Shown: positions 14,885 to 21,503 of the stretch, piece by piece | Position numbering within the stretch: position 1 is the first letter of the stretch | Layout: every line of letters begins with the position of its first letter | From: CAMLQK01 sp964654135 | Lineage (GTDB): Bacteria; Patescibacteriota; Saccharimonadia; Saccharimonadales; UBA4665 | Direction of reading: 5' to 3' | DNA length: 35,596 nucleotides | Assembly: GCA_964654135.1 (NCBI GenBank) | Contig: CAZZHV010000009.1 | Span: forward strand, 1 to 35,596 | Notes under the pieces: model-generated | Told to the model about the DNA's origin: nothing | What the model saw: the letters and a program-made list of their open reading frames with translations, nothing else | The model's database searches: none | Made by a program: the position numbers and the translations under genes

Positions 14885-17800
14885 TTATACAGGAGGACCA
14901 AATTTGTCTCTGTTATTGCTGCGATTGTTTGGTCGCGGCTGAACGTAGATCTCGGATTCCTCTTGCATATGTGGCTTTGGCGCGCGGCCTTGAGTTGTTG
15001 TCGTGTTCTGGACAAGCTGGACATTACCGTCCGCGTCAGTCCCACGAGTTATAACAGTTTGGTGCTGCGGCTGAGGCGGCGTTGAATCACGACGTGCCTG
15101 AGCAATCAAGCCAGCAGCATCGGCTCCAACCGTGTTGTCGTGAACTGTCTGGATATTCTTGTTAGACGAGTATCTCGCAGTATTTTGGATCTGAGTAAGT
15201 AGCGTCGTGTAACGTGCGACATCGCGCTCTGCCTTCTGGCGGTCGGTCTCATTTGTAGCACTCTGCGCTGCTGAATTTGATGCAACAATACTGTCGTATA
15301 GATCTTTGGTAACGTTTGAGACACTGTGCGGATCGTTGCGGACAAAGGTTGCCATATCGACACCCTCAAGCGCATCAATAGATGCTTTGCGGTAATCTGC
15401 ATCTGATGGGCCAGGACCACGACCAGCATTAGCGGCCATTTGCTTAGTAACAAGACCATTTGGACCAACATAGCCACCGACACCAATAGCGTGCGCATGA
15501 ATGCCAATCTTCTTAGTCGTATTGTTGATGGTACCAGCTAGTGCACCGGCCGTAGCAGCATTGCCATCAGCAACACGACTAATTGTCTGGACGACCTGTC
15601 TTAGGTTGTCATAGCCGTGCTGGCTCATGGCTAAGTTAAGCGCAGCTTGGTAACGGCGAGCTTCGCCAAAGCCACCATTTGCTTTAGCTGCCTTAATGGC
15701 GCGATCCATACCTGCTGTATCTGCTGCATGCGTACCAGCCCCTTCGCCTGCATAGCTAAAGGTACCGTCAGCGTTCTTAATGTAGTCACCACCAGCCTGT
15801 TCGGTATACATGTCATAGTCTTGGACCATGTTTGCACGTGCATCTTGCTCACTAGCATACGTTAAAGCACGGTTCATACCATCATTATGGTGGCCGACAG
15901 ATCCTTCGGGTGATTTAGAATATCCAGCACCGAGGATAGCTCTGCGCTGCGTGAGTGCAGCTGCGTTTTGTGCACGGCCAGACTTTGTAAGTATGTTGCC
16001 GTGTTTAAAGTCACCACTCATCATACTGCTACCACCAAACGTAAACTTGTTGAGTTTTTCGGCAGCACCGCCACGGATAAGGCCATTGCCAAAGAGGTTA
16101 CCGTTCTTGGCTCGTTCGCCACGTTGCTGGACCTGGCCAGTACGGTAATTTTTGAGGCGGTCGAAACCACCACGGCTCTTATCGTTCATAAAGCCAACGA
16201 GCGCAGCGGCACCACCGCCAAGCTTGGCAAACACAATTGGTATCGCCAGTACGGGAACAATCAAACAAGCTAATGAGATAATGCCAAATGGATCACTGTC
16301 GTGAGAGACTTCTGACAAAACGCGACCGAGTGAGACCATTCCAGTAAATACCGGCCCCATAAGCATCATGCCAATAAACCCATCGCGCCAGAATTTACCA
16401 AGTTTTTCGGTGTTAGGTGCTACGAACGTCGCGATAAAGAATGGCGCACCAATAATAGCCAAGATAACAAGCATGCGTCGCGCAATCAATGTCAGAGCCG
16501 CTACCATGAGCGCAAGAAAGATAGTTCCTGCGTAACTCAAGATACCAAATGGTCCCAGTGCAACAGTTGCAGCCAAAATGGCCGACCACTGTCCCACGAT
16601 TGTCCAAGCGCTACCGCCGCTCTCGTCAAAAGATCTAAACGGATACTGAATAAGGCTGCCGACCCAGATCGTTATATTGTTAAAGAACTGGACGATCTCT
16701 TTCATAGCCCACCACGAAACAGATATTAGGATCATGGCAATCAGCAAGCGTGGCAAGATCTTGCGTATTGTATACGCGTCAAAAATAGCCAAGCCAATCG
16801 CTTCGCTCACAATCATAACAACGCCGACAATCGTAATAAGCGCGATAGCTAGAATGCGGAATGAATTCCATGAGGCGTAATAGGCCTTAGACGTATCACT
16901 TTGCTGCAAATTGCCGTCGGTAGTACTGCTGCCGAAAATACCCTCAGTATCGGTAGTTAGCATGCCCGTTATGAAGTCTTCGAGCTTATTAATGGCAGTA
17001 TCTGCTGCCGAAAAGAGCGGACAAGCCACAAACTGTAGTCCCCAAGACTTAACTTGCTTTGGACAAGCGTTGCCATTTTCGGCATCGTAACCGGTTGTAA
17101 GCTCAGTAGCTTTAGCAGTAGAGAACGTTACTTCGAGTGTTTCGCCCTCTACTTTGGTAACTTCCTTACACTCCTCAATATTTGGCACGCAAATTTTGTA
17201 TTTGCCAGCGGGTACGCTATTAAACGTACCGTGCAGCCAGGTCTCGATGTCGGCGTATGCGGTAGAGTCTAACTGATCTGGAGTCGGTTCGTGAGTAACC
17301 GAATCGCTGGAAATCGTGGTTGTCGAGCCACTGCCGTCCCCATTCTGTCTCGTAATGTCTACTGGGCCAAAAGTACGCGTCTTATTGGCGGCATCGCGAT
17401 AAGAGATATCGATAGTGACATTAATGGCCTGGTCGGTAATGGTATCACCAAAGGTAAAGTTCGCTGGCTTATACTTTTCCTTGGTTATTTTGTAACAGGT
17501 GTTAAGGAGGTTATCGATACAAACTTGGTAATTGCCCGGATCGAGTGAAAAATCAGCGTCATATTCTACTGCGCGATCTTTTGCAGGCGTACTGTCATTC
17601 TCCCAGCCAGGCACCGATTGTGTAGCCGTCGTAGGACCATCTACAACTTTGTCGCCGGCTTCGTTCTTGATCGTGACGCTTACTGAACCTGGCGAATCAG
17701 CCGCAGACTTTGCCGATTGAACAGTAATGTAGACTTTCTTTTGACCATCCGTTTCCTCGGTAGAACCATCGCTCGGACGAGTGCCGCCAATTGCAACGGT

Positions 17801-18217
17801 GTCACTATTAAAGCTCTTCATAATGTCTTGGCTACAGAGACCGGGATCACCTGGTTTTGACGCCTGCTGCTGCGCAAGATTAATCTCGTAGGTACCGCTA
17901 TTGCTACCGTTAGTTTTAAGCTTAGCACTAAAAATACATTGCTTATTCTTGTACGAAACCGTACCAGCAAAATCGTTCTTATTGTTCGGGTTGAACACAT
18001 CGTTCGTCATGATCAGCTTTGAGCCAGCCAGATCGCCACCTGTAATGTTAATCGTCTGGTAGTCGCTCCAGGTATATGTTTCGCCCGCAGCAACGGCTTT
18101 TTGCTGTGGCATGATCGCCAAGAGTGGCATCAGAATAAAGCCCATACCAAGCACAGCAAAGACAAATCGCTTGCTGATATTTCGTATCTGTTTCATGGTT
18201 TTTAGGCTGGGTGACAC
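14885..18217 (-). CDS. Large VirB6/TrbL-like membrane protein with ectodomain
   Basis: Likely inner-membrane channel component related to VirB6/TrbL of type IV secretion systems, about 1110 residues. Order (numbering from GTG 18250): basic N-terminus and signal segment about 26-55 ending in AVAAG; an extracytoplasmic region to about 455 with two Ig/CnaB-like units (GNYQVCIDN, GKYKICVPN) and eight cysteines; six or seven membrane helices at about 465-490, 500-515, 556-612, 625-645 and 656-678, with a WW pair in the second; then a 430-residue hydrophilic, cysteine-free C-terminal tail rich in Gln, Asn and Ala. The start GTG at 18217 has AAGGAA at 8-nt spacing; the frame's first GTG (18250) overlaps the -10 box, and ATG 18196 is the alternative. 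No virB4, virD4 or pilin gene is nearby. The family assignment rests on topology and size, not a motif. Confidence 0.7.
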   Translation of the reverse strand: MSPSLKTMKQIRNISKRFVFAVLGMGFILMPLLAIMPQQKAVAAGETYTWSDYQTINITGGDLAGSKLIMTNDVFNPNNKNDFAGTVSYKNKQCIFSAKLKTNGSNSGTYEINLAQQQASKPGDPGLCSQDIMKSFNSDTVAIGGTRPSDGSTEETDGQKKVYITVQSAKSAADSPGSVSVTIKNEAGDKVVDGPTTATQSVPGWENDSTPAKDRAVEYDADFSLDPGNYQVCIDNLLNTCYKITKEKYKPANFTFGDTITDQAINVTIDISYRDAANKTRTFGPVDITRQNGDGSGSTTTISSDSVTHEPTPDQLDSTAYADIETWLHGTFNSVPAGKYKICVPNIEECKEVTKVEGETLEVTFSTAKATELTTGYDAENGNACPKQVKSWGLQFVACPLFSAADTAINKLEDFITGMLTTDTEGIFGSSTTDGNLQQSDTSKAYYASWNSFRILAIALITIVGVVMIVSEAIGLAIFDAYTIRKILPRLLIAMILISVSWWAMKEIVQFFNNITIWVGSLIQYPFRSFDESGGSAWTIVGQWSAILAATVALGPFGILSYAGTIFLALMVAALTLIARRMLVILAIIGAPFFIATFVAPNTEKLGKFWRDGFIGMMLMGPVFTGMVSLGRVLSEVSHDSDPFGIISLACLIVPVLAIPIVFAKLGGGAAALVGFMNDKSRGGFDRLKNYRTGQVQQRGERAKNGNLFGNGLIRGGAAEKLNKFTFGGSSMMSGDFKHGNILTKSGRAQNAAALTQRRAILGAGYSKSPEGSVGHHNDGMNRALTYASEQDARANMVQDYDMYTEQAGGDYIKNADGTFSYAGEGAGTHAADTAGMDRAIKAAKANGGFGEARRYQAALNLAMSQHGYDNLRQVVQTISRVADGNAATAGALAGTINNTTKKIGIHAHAIGVGGYVGPNGLVTKQMAANAGRGPGPSDADYRKASIDALEGVDMATFVRNDPHSVSNVTKDLYDSIVASNSAAQSATNETDRQKAERDVARYTTLLTQIQNTARYSSNKNIQTVHDNTVGADAAGLIAQARRDSTPPQPQHQTVITRGTDADGNVQLVQNTTTTQGRAPKPHMQEESEIYVQPRPNNRSNNRDKFGPPV

Positions 18218-18238
18218 CAAGTTAATTCCTTGGGTTTT

Positions 18239-18267
18239 ATTATACGCCACTAGTGGCGGTTTTTACA
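18239..18267 (-). promoter_or_regulatory. Promoter of the VirB6-like gene with palindromic operator candidate
   Basis: A consensus TATAAT (18239-18244) is preceded by a 17-bp spacer and a poor -35 (TGTAAA, 18262-18267). The spacer holds a perfect 14-bp palindrome, CGCCACTAGTGGCG (18245-18258), directly against the -10. A weak -35 with a palindrome in the spacer fits regulation by a dimeric factor. Confidence 0.55.
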
Positions 18268-18314
18268 GCGGAATATGCTTGTGGTTTTCTATTAAAACTC
18301 AAAAAATGTCGAGC

Positions 18315-18926
18315 TTAGAGATGCTTTTTCTTTTTAGGTTTTGAAGTCGATGTCAATTTATTAATTGCGTTCGTAATAACCTCTTGGTCGGGTTGCAATA
18401 GATGAACGATAAGATGCCTACGCCTATCGCCTTCATCATAGTAGAAAGTCTGACGATTAATCTCTTTGAAGAATGGCATAGGAAAATCATTGCAATCCGA
18501 CGTAATTACATAGGCGCCACTAAGCATGGCGGTAGTTCCGATAATGATGTCTTCCGTTGAGTACTTGTCCCTAAACTTCTTAGTGGCTTGCTCGTTTCCA
18601 TACATTTCATGAACTCGTGCAGCAGCTATTAAGACATTGTCGTCTACTGGATAGCGAGTGAGAAAGTTATCTATAAACTCAGCAACTGGCTGTACTTTGT
18701 CTTGTTTAAAAACAATGGCCTTAAGTGCTTCATAGAGGACGATATCCGAAACAGCCAGCACGCCGCCTATCTCACTTATTTCTTGTATCAATGGCTCCAT
18801 TAATGGCGCAGTGGCTTTACTAAGGATTGCCTGTACGGCATTATTATCAAGTAGAAATATTGGCGAATCCTGCTGATTCTCTTTAGTAGCAGATTCAACG
18901 TCAGTCATCTTTGGGCGAAAAGACAT
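18315..18926 (-). CDS. PIN-domain ribonuclease, toxin-like (VapC type)
   Basis: Predicted Mg-dependent ribonuclease. Acidic residues sit as in PIN domains: Asp in FLLDNNAV (27), Glu in VLYEALK (66), Asp in STEDIIIG (126), and Asp in VITSDCNDF (144 and 147). At 203 residues it is longer than a typical VapC (about 130) because of an N-terminal Gln/Glu-rich stretch and a lysine-rich C-terminal tail. It overlaps the upstream small gene: the ATG at 18926 gives a 26-bp overlap, while an internal ATG at 18908 gives the 8-bp ATGACTGA overlap more usual for toxin-antitoxin pairs. Neither has a clear ribosome binding site, implying translational coupling. A housekeeping PIN nuclease remains possible. 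Confidence 0.75.
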   Translation of the reverse strand: MSFRPKMTDVESATKENQQDSPIFLLDNNAVQAILSKATAPLMEPLIQEISEIGGVLAVSDIVLYEALKAIVFKQDKVQPVAEFIDNFLTRYPVDDNVLIAAARVHEMYGNEQATKKFRDKYSTEDIIIGTTAMLSGAYVITSDCNDFPMPFFKEINRQTFYYDEGDRRRHLIVHLLQPDQEVITNAINKLTSTSKPKKKKHL

Positions 18927-19074
18927 CTTTCTTAGATATACGCTTCATTTCACTGATGACTTCTTTCGTGGATTTGCCTTTTGTATTTTTTATAGGCATA
19001 AACTGCCCCGTCCCCTTGCTGTTGGGGAATGTAATTGGCTTAAGCCTAGCTAGTTCGTCTTTTTTCAATTGCAT
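18901..19074 (-). CDS. Small 57-aa partner of the PIN protein (putative antitoxin)
   Basis: Unrecognised, very basic protein: about one quarter Lys/Arg, with STKEVISEMKRISKK at the end as a probable amphipathic helix. I chose ATG 19074 because a TACAAT -10 box (19085-19090) ends 10 nt upstream, leaving almost no leader; the frame is open further upstream but that part overlaps the promoter and inverted repeats. The stop overlaps the PIN gene start. Position, size and overlap match type II antitoxins; no DNA-binding fold (AbrB, RHH, Phd) can be named. The high basic charge is unusual for a protein meant to bind a nuclease active site. Confidence 0.5.
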   Translation of the reverse strand: MQLKKDELARLKPITFPNSKGTGQFMPIKNTKGKSTKEVISEMKRISKKDVFSPKDD

Positions 19075-19131
19075 ATCTATTAACATTGTAGCTGAAAATA
19101 ACAAATGCTCCCAGCAAGTGCAAGCCATAAA

Positions 19132-19204
19132 GGATGAAAGGACTTGTTTTCTGTTGGAGGCAAAAGCTTCGCTGGAGCTTTTGCTCATTTCTCGTCAAGT
19201 CCTG
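19132..19204. repeat. Nested inverted repeat carrying a copy of the tRNA-Leu 3' end
   Basis: GGATGAAAGGACTTG at 19132-19146 is an exact 15-bp copy of 19261-19275, the T-arm/acceptor end of the adjacent tRNA-Leu. Its AGGACTTG (19139-19146) is also the outer arm of a nested structure: CAAGTCCT at 19197-19204, enclosing a perfect 9-bp stem GCAAAAGCT (19160-19168) / AGCTTTTGC (19176-19184). It may be an attachment-site remnant or a small structured RNA. Confidence 0.55.
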
Positions 19205-19226
19205 TATAACCGGCAAGAAAGAAAAA

Positions 19227-19246
19227 AGACCAGCAGACGCTGATCT
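19227..19246 (-). terminator. Terminator of tRNA-Leu
   Basis: On the minus strand an 8-bp stem (one G-U) with a 4-nt loop is followed by six Ts. It starts 8 nt after the CCA end of the tRNA. Confidence 0.85.
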
Positions 19247-19254
19247 CTTTTCTT

Positions 19255-19339
19255 TGGTGGGGATGAAAGGACTTGAACCTTCACGCCTTTCGGCACATGC
19301 TCCTAAGGCATGCGTGTCTACCAATTCCACCACATCCCC
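19255..19339 (-). tRNA. tRNA-Leu (anticodon UAG)
   Basis: Acceptor arms GGGGATG and CATCCCC pair perfectly; discriminator A and CCA are encoded. The D-arm holds TGGTGGAATTGGTAGACAC, typical of Leu, and the variable arm is long (GTGCCGAAAGGCGT). The T-arm carries GGTTCAAGTCC. The anticodon loop CTTAGGA gives anticodon TAG, reading CUN codons. It is a stand-alone transcript with its own promoter and terminator. Confidence 0.97.
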
Positions 19340-19353
19340 GTGGTATGCAGTCG

Positions 19354-19382
19354 ATTATACTAAACTCTGTACCTGTTGTCAT
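19354..19382 (-). promoter_or_regulatory. tRNA-Leu promoter
   Basis: Minus strand ATGACA (19377-19382), a 17-bp spacer, TATAAT (19354-19359): 11 of 12 consensus bases, with 14 nt to the tRNA 5' end. Confidence 0.85.
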
Positions 19383-19437
19383 GCATAAAATTGCAGTTTT
19401 TACGCTATACTTAAATGAAACGTAAGGAAGACCAAAA

Positions 19438-20151
19438 GTGAAAGAGCCTAAAACTACCGAAAAGACATATGTGACCACCGCCCTGCCACCGCTCCCAAGC
19501 GCCTTTACGCTGTTTCGTTCGAGCCTCCAAGCCTTAGGCACTAATATATGGACTTTTGTACTCTTGTTTGCAATCCCTAGTATTTTTTTGGTGGCTGGAT
19601 CTATATTGGACTATATCGGTGGTGGCATGCACGGCACCATACCAGCATTGTTTTGGATTGGCGTGGCCCTCATGGGTATTGGCGGCTTACTGACAATACT
19701 GGCTATGCCAGCGTTAATGATGACACAAATTCGCAGTGCAGCTGGCAAACTCTATGAGGTAGACGCTGCCTTGCGTGATGGATTCCACATCTTCTGGCGT
19801 TACCTCGGTATTATGATCGCGTTGGTCGTAATTTTTGCAGTGAGCTTCGCTCTACTAATTGTGCCGTTCTTTTTTGCGATTCGCCGCTATTTACTCGCAC
19901 CGTATTATTTGGCTGATCACGATTGCAGCATAAAAGAAGCGCTACGGCGCAGTGCCGCTGACTCGCAGAACTTTAAAGGTGCTATCTGGGGTCTTATTGG
20001 CGTCCAAACGCTTAATGGCTTCGTTGCGTATCTGCCGCTCTTTGGCTGGGCGATTAACGCCAGCTACTACTGCGCACCTGCAGCACGCTACTTACAAATT
20101 AAAGAAGCGGCGGTCGCTCTCGCCGAGCTCAACAAAAAATTCAACCGCTAG
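19438..20151 (+). CDS. Integral membrane protein of unknown function
   Basis: 237 residues. After a proline-rich cytosolic N-terminus (about 35 residues) come hydrophobic segments at about 37-57, 68-97, 118-150 and 180-212. The third is followed by RRYLLAPYYLADHDCSIKEALRRSAADS, a pattern (basic/aromatic run, then an amphipathic KEALRRS helix) shared with poorly characterised bacterial multi-span proteins of the DUF975 or GDPD-membrane-domain type; I cannot choose between them. The start is GTG at 19438 with AAGGAAG 8 nt upstream. It is transcribed away from tRNA-Leu and converges on rsmD, their stop codons overlapping in the palindrome CTAG. Confidence 0.8.
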   Translation: MKEPKTTEKTYVTTALPPLPSAFTLFRSSLQALGTNIWTFVLLFAIPSIFLVAGSILDYIGGGMHGTIPALFWIGVALMGIGGLLTILAMPALMMTQIRSAAGKLYEVDAALRDGFHIFWRYLGIMIALVVIFAVSFALLIVPFFFAIRRYLLAPYYLADHDCSIKEALRRSAADSQNFKGAIWGLIGVQTLNGFVAYLPLFGWAINASYYCAPAARYLQIKEAAVALAELNKKFNR

Positions 20152-20675
20152 GCGCGATAATACGCTAATTGAGCATCACCGTAGCTACGCTGTGAGATAC
20201 GCGTAAGTTCTTCGAATTCTGGCAGTTCCTGATCGCCAGGCCATGAGAGTACCAGTAAGCCATCTTTGGTCACTGCGCTAGCCAGACGTTGCACTATACT
20301 AAGCTGTACATCATCGTAAGGTGGATCGAGCAATACAAGGTCAAAACGGGCGTCTGGATTCGCTTCTAGCCAGGTTCCAGAGGTAGTACTTACAAGTTTT
20401 ACGTGTTGTGCGATATCAAGCGCGTTGATGTTTTCTAGAATTGCGCGCTGGGCGGCTCTATCACTTTCAACGGCTACCGCGCTTGCGGCTCCGCGGCTGA
20501 TTGCCTCGAAGCTTAATGCACCGCTACCAGCAAATGCGTCAAGCACTGTTAGGCCGTCGATGTCGCCAAGCGTATTAAAAAGTGCCCCGCGAATTTTGTC
20601 ACTCATGGGGTGTGTGCGGTGGCTATGTGGCGAGTTAAAGGTTCGACCACGCAAGCTACCGGTAATAATTCGCAT
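20148..20675 (-). CDS. rsmD: 16S rRNA (guanine966-N2)-methyltransferase RsmD
   Basis: SAM-dependent enzyme that methylates G966 of 16S rRNA in the 30S head. 175 residues, normal length. The family start MRIITGSLRGR, motif I DAFAGSGALS (46-55), and catalytic DPPY (117-120) are visible. The start at 20675 overlaps the preceding stop as TAATG, with GGGAAG upstream; the frame extends 38 codons further, but that part does not resemble the family. It is last in a recG-led cluster; recG-rsmD adjacency is common in bacteria, here with one gene inserted. Confidence 0.95.
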   Translation of the reverse strand: MRIITGSLRGRTFNSPHSHRTHPMSDKIRGALFNTLGDIDGLTVLDAFAGSGALSFEAISRGAASAVAVESDRAAQRAILENINALDIAQHVKLVSTTSGTWLEANPDARFDLVLLDPPYDDVQLSIVQRLASAVTKDGLLVLSWPGDQELPEFEELTRISQRSYGDAQLAYYRA

Positions 20676-21499
20676 TATTTCTTCCCTTTTTGAGCTTCCA
20701 GGACAGCAGAATACCAGGCCAATGTTACCGTCTGCACGATAATTGGAGTCAATTGGCGGCGGACCTGGCGAGCCAGCTGGGGCGTCCACCCCTGTTTGTA
20801 GTACGCGTCGTACATGCCGAGCGCTGCTACTTCGCGTGCTTTACGCTTAAAGAGCTCGAGTATGCCGTGTTCGGTCAATTCTTCGAGGTCTGAGTCTTTA
20901 AGTGCCAATACGCGACTATTACCCGATAGCGGCACAATAATTGCGGCGATACCCCATTCAAATAGACCATGAGTAGTTAAAAGTCCTTTTGGACCCCACA
21001 TTTTCCAGTTGTTACTCACCTGCTTGCGACGGGTTTCGCCAGGCATAACGAGCTTCTGCTTGATAGTTGTGCGGCTCTCGATACCCTCACCACCACGTAG
21101 TTCAGTTAACTCTGCTTCATATGGATAATGATGCGCTGGTGTCAGACCATCTACAATAGCGTGTGCTAACCAGGCTGCCTCAAAAGAAGCGCGGACATTG
21201 TCTTCATCGCGAAGGGCCTTGGCGAGCCGGCTATGGTGATCGCTTATCAGATCAAGCAATTTCCTGTCTGATTCATCGAATGGTGCAAAGTAATGCCATG
21301 GCTCGTCTTTAGCTGGGCTCTTACGTTTGATAGCGTCAGGACCGTTAATGCCTTCGAAATGCAAAATAGCTCGCTTAGAAGGAAATTCTTGAGGAGCAGT
21401 TAATTTAGCCTGTAACGCCGTACGGGCTAAACGATCAATTTTCTGATGTGCTCCGAGCAATCGCCCAGAGAGTGGAGTTAGTGTCGTTCCGGAATACAT
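20675..21499 (-). CDS. Zinc-dependent phospholipase C/S1-P1-like protein
   Basis: Putative metal-dependent hydrolase, 274 residues. The run AWLAHAIVDGLTPAHHYPYE contains H-x3-D-x5-H, the spacing of zinc ligands His118, Asp122 and His128 in B. cereus phospholipase C; other candidate ligands are an early HFEG, a WHY, and DHHS about 25 residues before the motif. There is no signal peptide, unlike secreted relatives, so the substrate is probably not external lipid. I chose ATG 21499, 5 nt after the recG stop; ATG 21547 inside recG is possible. Its stop overlaps the rsmD ATG, so it is co-translated with an rRNA methyltransferase. Fold assignment is by motif only; the activity (lipid, nucleic acid or other) is open. 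Confidence 0.6.
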   Translation of the reverse strand: MYSGTTLTPLSGRLLGAHQKIDRLARTALQAKLTAPQEFPSKRAILHFEGINGPDAIKRKSPAKDEPWHYFAPFDESDRKLLDLISDHHSRLAKALRDEDNVRASFEAAWLAHAIVDGLTPAHHYPYEAELTELRGGEGIESRTTIKQKLVMPGETRRKQVSNNWKMWGPKGLLTTHGLFEWGIAAIIVPLSGNSRVLALKDSDLEELTEHGILELFKRKAREVAALGMYDAYYKQGWTPQLARQVRRQLTPIIVQTVTLAWYSAVLEAQKGKK

Positions 21500-21503
21500 A
21501 AAT

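Noticed and set aside
20675..20789. Upstream extension of rsmD to 20789
   Set aside because: Overlaps the PLC-like gene and does not resemble RsmD; MRIITGSLRGR at 20675 is the family's start.
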